From positions 1 through 16,378 of the forward strand of contig JAIRXZ010000138.1 in NCBI GenBank assembly GCA_031267995.1: 16,378 nt of DNA, read 5' to 3'. This DNA comes from Odoribacteraceae bacterium. Its GTDB lineage: Bacteria > Bacteroidota > Bacteroidia > Bacteroidales > Marinifilaceae. A program made the position numbers and the translations under genes. Positions 14,033 to 16,378 of this stretch are shown here, one piece after another (the stretch's first letter is position 1; every line of letters starts with the position of its first letter). Below the pieces are notes generated by a model that had not been told where the DNA came from, ran no database searches, and worked only from the letters and a program-made list of their open reading frames with translations.

Positions 14033-15118
14033 ATGAAAACATTGATTTTACTTTCGACATGGTGCGCGATGCTCCTCGCGGGCATTCAACACGCGTTTGC
14101 ACAGGGAATAGAGTTCCTGGATAACGAAAAATGGGAGAACGTCCTCGAACGCGCGAAGCAACAGGACAAACCTATCTTTATCGACGGCTACACCGAGTAT
14201 TGCGCCCCGTGCAAGGAGCTGGACAAAAAAGTCTTCCCGCTGCCGCGCGTGGGGGAGTTCTTTAACCGGAATTTCATCAACGTGAAGTACGACATCGGCA
14301 CGCCGGAAGGGAAGCGAATCCAGCAGTTGTTCAGCGACGTGATCACCGGCTACCCCTCCCTCGTGCTGGTCGACAAGGAGGGGCGAATGATCCACAAGGT
14401 GGGAGGGTTCCGCGAGGCCGACACGCTCATCGCCCGGATGCAGGCGGCGATGGAGGGACGCGGTCTGGCCGCTTTCCGCGCCCGCTTCAGGAGCGGGGAG
14501 GACGACGACGCGCTCATGCAGGCCTATTTCAAAGCGCTCGACGAGGGATATTTGCGCGACGAGGTGGTGGCGGTCAAGCAAACCCTCCTGGAGCGGAAAC
14601 CGGTGGAGGAGCTGCTGAACCCGCGGCACTGGCGACTGGTGGGGGACAACGTGACCACGCCGTTCACGCCCCATTTCGACTTTGTCGTGAAAAACTACAT
14701 CCGCATCTTCAGCCAAAACCCGGGGAGGGCGCACGTGTTCGAGTATCAACTGATCACGGCCATCGAGCGGAGTACGCACGAGCTGGTCAGGGCCAACGAG
14801 GAGGAGGGCGTGCCGCGCGTCACGAACGACCCGGAGAGGCAACGCCGCCTGCTCGATTACGCCAAGCTCGACATCCGGCACGCGGAGTCCATCCGGGCGA
14901 TCCTGGAGGTGCACGCCCTGAAACTGGCCGGCGAATGGGAGGAGGTCATCCACCGCCTAAAGGCGTACCAGGCAATCAAGGCATTCAATAGCGCCGACTG
15001 GTACATGGAGGAGAGCCTCCAATACGTGGCATGGCACTGCAAGAAAAAGAGCGTGGCGCGGGAAGCCCGACAACTCCTAAACGCGTTGCAAGAGGATAAG
15101 ATGGCGGCCGCGCGCTAA
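14033..15118 (+). CDS. Exported thioredoxin-like protein with CAPC motif
   Basis: This 361-residue protein has a cleavable signal peptide (MKTLILLSTWCAMLLAGIQ, likely cleavage after AFA before Q24), so it acts in the periplasm. The thioredoxin-like domain spans about 27-145. The redox motif is CAPC at 57-60 in DGYTEYCAPCKELDKKVF, and the cis-proline loop is GYPSLVLVDKEG. This resembles DsbD-C-terminal or thioredoxin_7-type domains. The remaining ~215 residues are mostly helical and unrecognised. The gene begins 21 nt after the GldFG-like gene and is probably in the same operon, with a strong terminator after it. It may reduce or exchange disulfides in envelope proteins, perhaps of this transporter; the target is unknown. 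Confidence 0.85.
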   Translation: MKTLILLSTWCAMLLAGIQHAFAQGIEFLDNEKWENVLERAKQQDKPIFIDGYTEYCAPCKELDKKVFPLPRVGEFFNRNFINVKYDIGTPEGKRIQQLFSDVITGYPSLVLVDKEGRMIHKVGGFREADTLIARMQAAMEGRGLAAFRARFRSGEDDDALMQAYFKALDEGYLRDEVVAVKQTLLERKPVEELLNPRHWRLVGDNVTTPFTPHFDFVVKNYIRIFSQNPGRAHVFEYQLITAIERSTHELVRANEEEGVPRVTNDPERQRRLLDYAKLDIRHAESIRAILEVHALKLAGEWEEVIHRLKAYQAIKAFNSADWYMEESLQYVAWHCKKKSVAREARQLLNALQEDKMAAAR

Positions 15119-15144
15119 CCTCGCGCCCTCCCCGGCAACAACGC

Positions 15145-15195
15145 GAAACCACCGTGGTGATTCTTTTCATCACCACGGTGGTTTCTTTTATTCTC
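15145..15195. terminator. Strong intrinsic terminator between convergent genes
   Basis: GAAACCACCGTGGTGAT (15145-15161) and its exact reverse complement (15169-15185) form a 17-bp perfect stem with loop TCTTTTC, followed by TTTTATT. It lies 27 nt after the thioredoxin-like gene and 41 nt from the galE stop. It should end the plus-strand operon, and the symmetric stem may also serve galE. Confidence 0.9.
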
Positions 15196-15225
15196 CGGGA
15201 GCAATCCCCCGGTCAGCAGCCCGGC

Positions 15226-16242
15226 CTATTGCATCAGATGCTTCTGCCAATTCCAGGCATTCAGCAGCGTCTCCTCGATCGGGACGACGGCCTTCCATCC
15301 CAGCTCGTGATTCGCCAGCGTCGTATCCGCCCACACCTTCTCGATATCCCCGGCGCGTCGCGGCGTCACCCGGAAATTCACCTTCACCCCGGTCGCCCGC
15401 TCGAACGCCCGGATAATCTCCAGCACGGAAAGGCCGCGACCGGTACCGATATTAAAAAACTCGAAATTCTGCCGGTTGCGTCCCTCCAGCAGCCGCCGGA
15501 TAGCCACCACGTGCGCCTTCGCCAGATCCACCACGTCGATATAATCGCGAACCGCCGACCCGTCCGGCGTGTCATAATCATCGCCAAACACGCTCAACTC
15601 CGGGCGGATCCCGGCCGCCGTCTGCGTCAAGTACGGGATCAAATTATTGGGAACGCCCGTCGGCAACTCGCCGATCAGCGACGACGGGTGCGCCCCTATC
15701 GGGTTAAAATACCGCAGCGCGATCACGTTCATCTCCCCCTCCACGCGGGCAAAATCCCGCAGGATATCCTCGCTCATCATCTTCGTGTTCCCGTACGGCG
15801 ACTCGGCCTCGCGCCTCGGCGTCGACTCCGTCACGGGCAACCGCTCGGCCTGCCCGTACACCGTGCACGACGAGGAAAACACCAGGTGCCGCACCCCGAA
15901 CTCGCGCATGCTTGCCAGCACGTTCATCAGCGAATTCAGATTATTCGAATAATACTCCAGCGGCTTGTGCACCGACTCCCCCACCGCCTTCAGGGCGGCA
16001 AAATGAATCACCGCGTCGACCTCCCCGTGTCGCGCAAAAAAATCGCGCGTCGCCCCCGCGTCCGTCAAATCAAGCCGCTCGAAACCGGGCATCACCCCCG
16101 TGATCTGCCGGATCCCCTCCAGCGCCTCCGCGCGGGAATTGCACAAATTATCCGCGATAACCACCTCGAAACCCTCCCGTTGCAGCTCCACGACCGTATG
16201 TGAACCGATATAGCCGGTCCCGCCTGTCACAAAAATCTTCAT
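15226..16242 (-). CDS. galE: UDP-glucose 4-epimerase
   Basis: This 338-residue protein is the normal GalE length. It starts MKIFVTGGTGYIGSHTVVEL at ATG 16242-16240; a longer open frame to the window edge is not used because the GGTGYIGSH NAD-binding motif must sit at the N-terminus. Short-chain dehydrogenase catalytic elements are present: serine/threonine in SSSCTVYG (near 121-128) and YGNTK (YxxxK, near 146-150). Further GalE blocks include HFAALKAVGESV, ALRYFNPIGAHPSS and RDYIDVVDLAKAH. The enzyme interconverts UDP-glucose and UDP-galactose in the cytoplasm, feeding galactose use and surface polysaccharide synthesis. It faces the other genes, so there is no sign it belongs to the uptake system. 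Confidence 0.96.
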   Translation of the reverse strand: MKIFVTGGTGYIGSHTVVELQREGFEVVIADNLCNSRAEALEGIRQITGVMPGFERLDLTDAGATRDFFARHGEVDAVIHFAALKAVGESVHKPLEYYSNNLNSLMNVLASMREFGVRHLVFSSSCTVYGQAERLPVTESTPRREAESPYGNTKMMSEDILRDFARVEGEMNVIALRYFNPIGAHPSSLIGELPTGVPNNLIPYLTQTAAGIRPELSVFGDDYDTPDGSAVRDYIDVVDLAKAHVVAIRRLLEGRNRQNFEFFNIGTGRGLSVLEIIRAFERATGVKVNFRVTPRRAGDIEKVWADTTLANHELGWKAVVPIEETLLNAWNWQKHLMQ

Positions 16243-16278
16243 TGCCTTAGAATAAATTGATACTCGAAAATTACCGCA

Positions 16279-16286
16279 CGAAGGTA
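16279..16286 (-). promoter_or_regulatory. Candidate -7 box for galE
   Basis: Read on the minus strand, 16286-16279 is TACCTTCG, one base off TAnnTTTG. Initiation near 16274 would give a leader of about 32 nt, similar to the sigma genes. No TTTG -33 box is found; upstream DNA on this strand is T5 and then G-runs. Confidence 0.4.
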
Positions 16287-16305
16287 AGAAATATTCCCCG
16301 AAAAA

Positions 16306-16333
16306 CCCCCCCGCCCCCCGCCCCCCCCCCCCC
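16306..16333. repeat. Poly-C tract (G-tract on the galE strand) upstream of galE
   Basis: Runs of 7, 6 and 13 C (16306-16312, 16314-16319, 16321-16333) are separated by single G. On the galE coding strand this is G13-C-G6-C-G7, about 20-55 bp upstream of the -7 candidate. Such a tract can slip in length and can form G-quadruplexes. Assembly error in a homopolymer near a window edge is a real alternative. Confidence 0.7.
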
Positions 16334-16351
16334 GCCGTGTAACGAGGGGGG
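16328..16351. other. C-run/G-run hairpin upstream of galE
   Basis: CCCCCC (16328-16333) can pair with GGGGGG (16346-16351) around the 12-nt loop GCCGTGTAACGA. The architecture matches the hairpin at 3953-3980: same loop length, loop starting with G and ending ACGA. It overlaps the poly-C tract. Positions 16243-16378 otherwise contain no gene. Confidence 0.45.
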
Positions 16352-16378
16352 CCCTGGGTAAAAAAAAACCACCACACA

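Noticed and set aside
16243..16377. N-terminal extension of GalE to the window edge
   Set aside because: The translated extension is low-complexity (glycine and aromatic residues from the homopolymer tract) and the NAD-binding motif must be near the N-terminus, as it is from 16242.
1..16378. Insertion sequences, phage genes, tRNA or rRNA genes
   Set aside because: No transposase or integrase motifs, terminal inverted repeats around a gene, or tRNA/rRNA-like sequences were recognised on either strand.

Overview
The window looks like a GC-rich chromosomal segment from a Bacteroidota bacterium, most likely order Bacteroidales. The evidence is a SusC/SusD pair with an STN-type SusC, FecR with a DUF4974-like C-terminus, Bacteroidota-style ECF sigma factors, Gld-type ABC genes, and Bacteroides-type promoters (TTTG, 19 nt, TAnnTTTG). 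The genus cannot be fixed from the sequence alone. No RNA genes, transposases, CRISPR arrays or phage genes were seen.

Layout. Positions 3-149 are the 3' end of a thioredoxin-fold gene. Positions 150-859 are a long gene-free stretch with several short repeats of about 21-bp period, a perfect 14-bp palindrome and a consensus promoter. Three different ECF sigma-70 genes follow in tandem (860-1387, 1517-2134, 2174-2731), each with its own housekeeping-type -7 box, then one FecR anti-sigma gene (2762-3883). Next come susC with an STN signalling domain (4010-7666), susD (7679-9262) and a third lipoprotein (9281-10408). That lipoprotein resembles the zinc-metallohydrolase lipoproteins found beside SusCD, but it has no HExxH motif.

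Positions 10409-10779 hold six tandem 41-bp hairpin-forming repeats. Downstream lie a GldA-like ABC ATPase (10780-11706), a fused GldF-GldG-like permease (11717-14011) and an exported thioredoxin-like protein with a CAPC motif (14033-15118). A 17-bp perfect-stem terminator separates these from the convergent galE (15226-16242, minus strand). galE is preceded by a long C/G homopolymer tract.

How the genes may work together (inference). The STN domain of SusC would sense ligand uptake and signal to FecR, which would release the adjacent sigma factor to activate susC-susD-lipoprotein. This is a FecA/FecR/FecI-style uptake system for an unknown nutrient. Why three sigma genes share one FecR is the main open question. 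The ABC/thioredoxin group has its own likely promoter and may be a separate unit. The most unusual sequence features are the sigma triplet, the metallohydrolase-like protein without a zinc site, and a recurring ~21-bp repeat period in every intergenic repeat array, including the 41-bp units, which are themselves two diverged halves.
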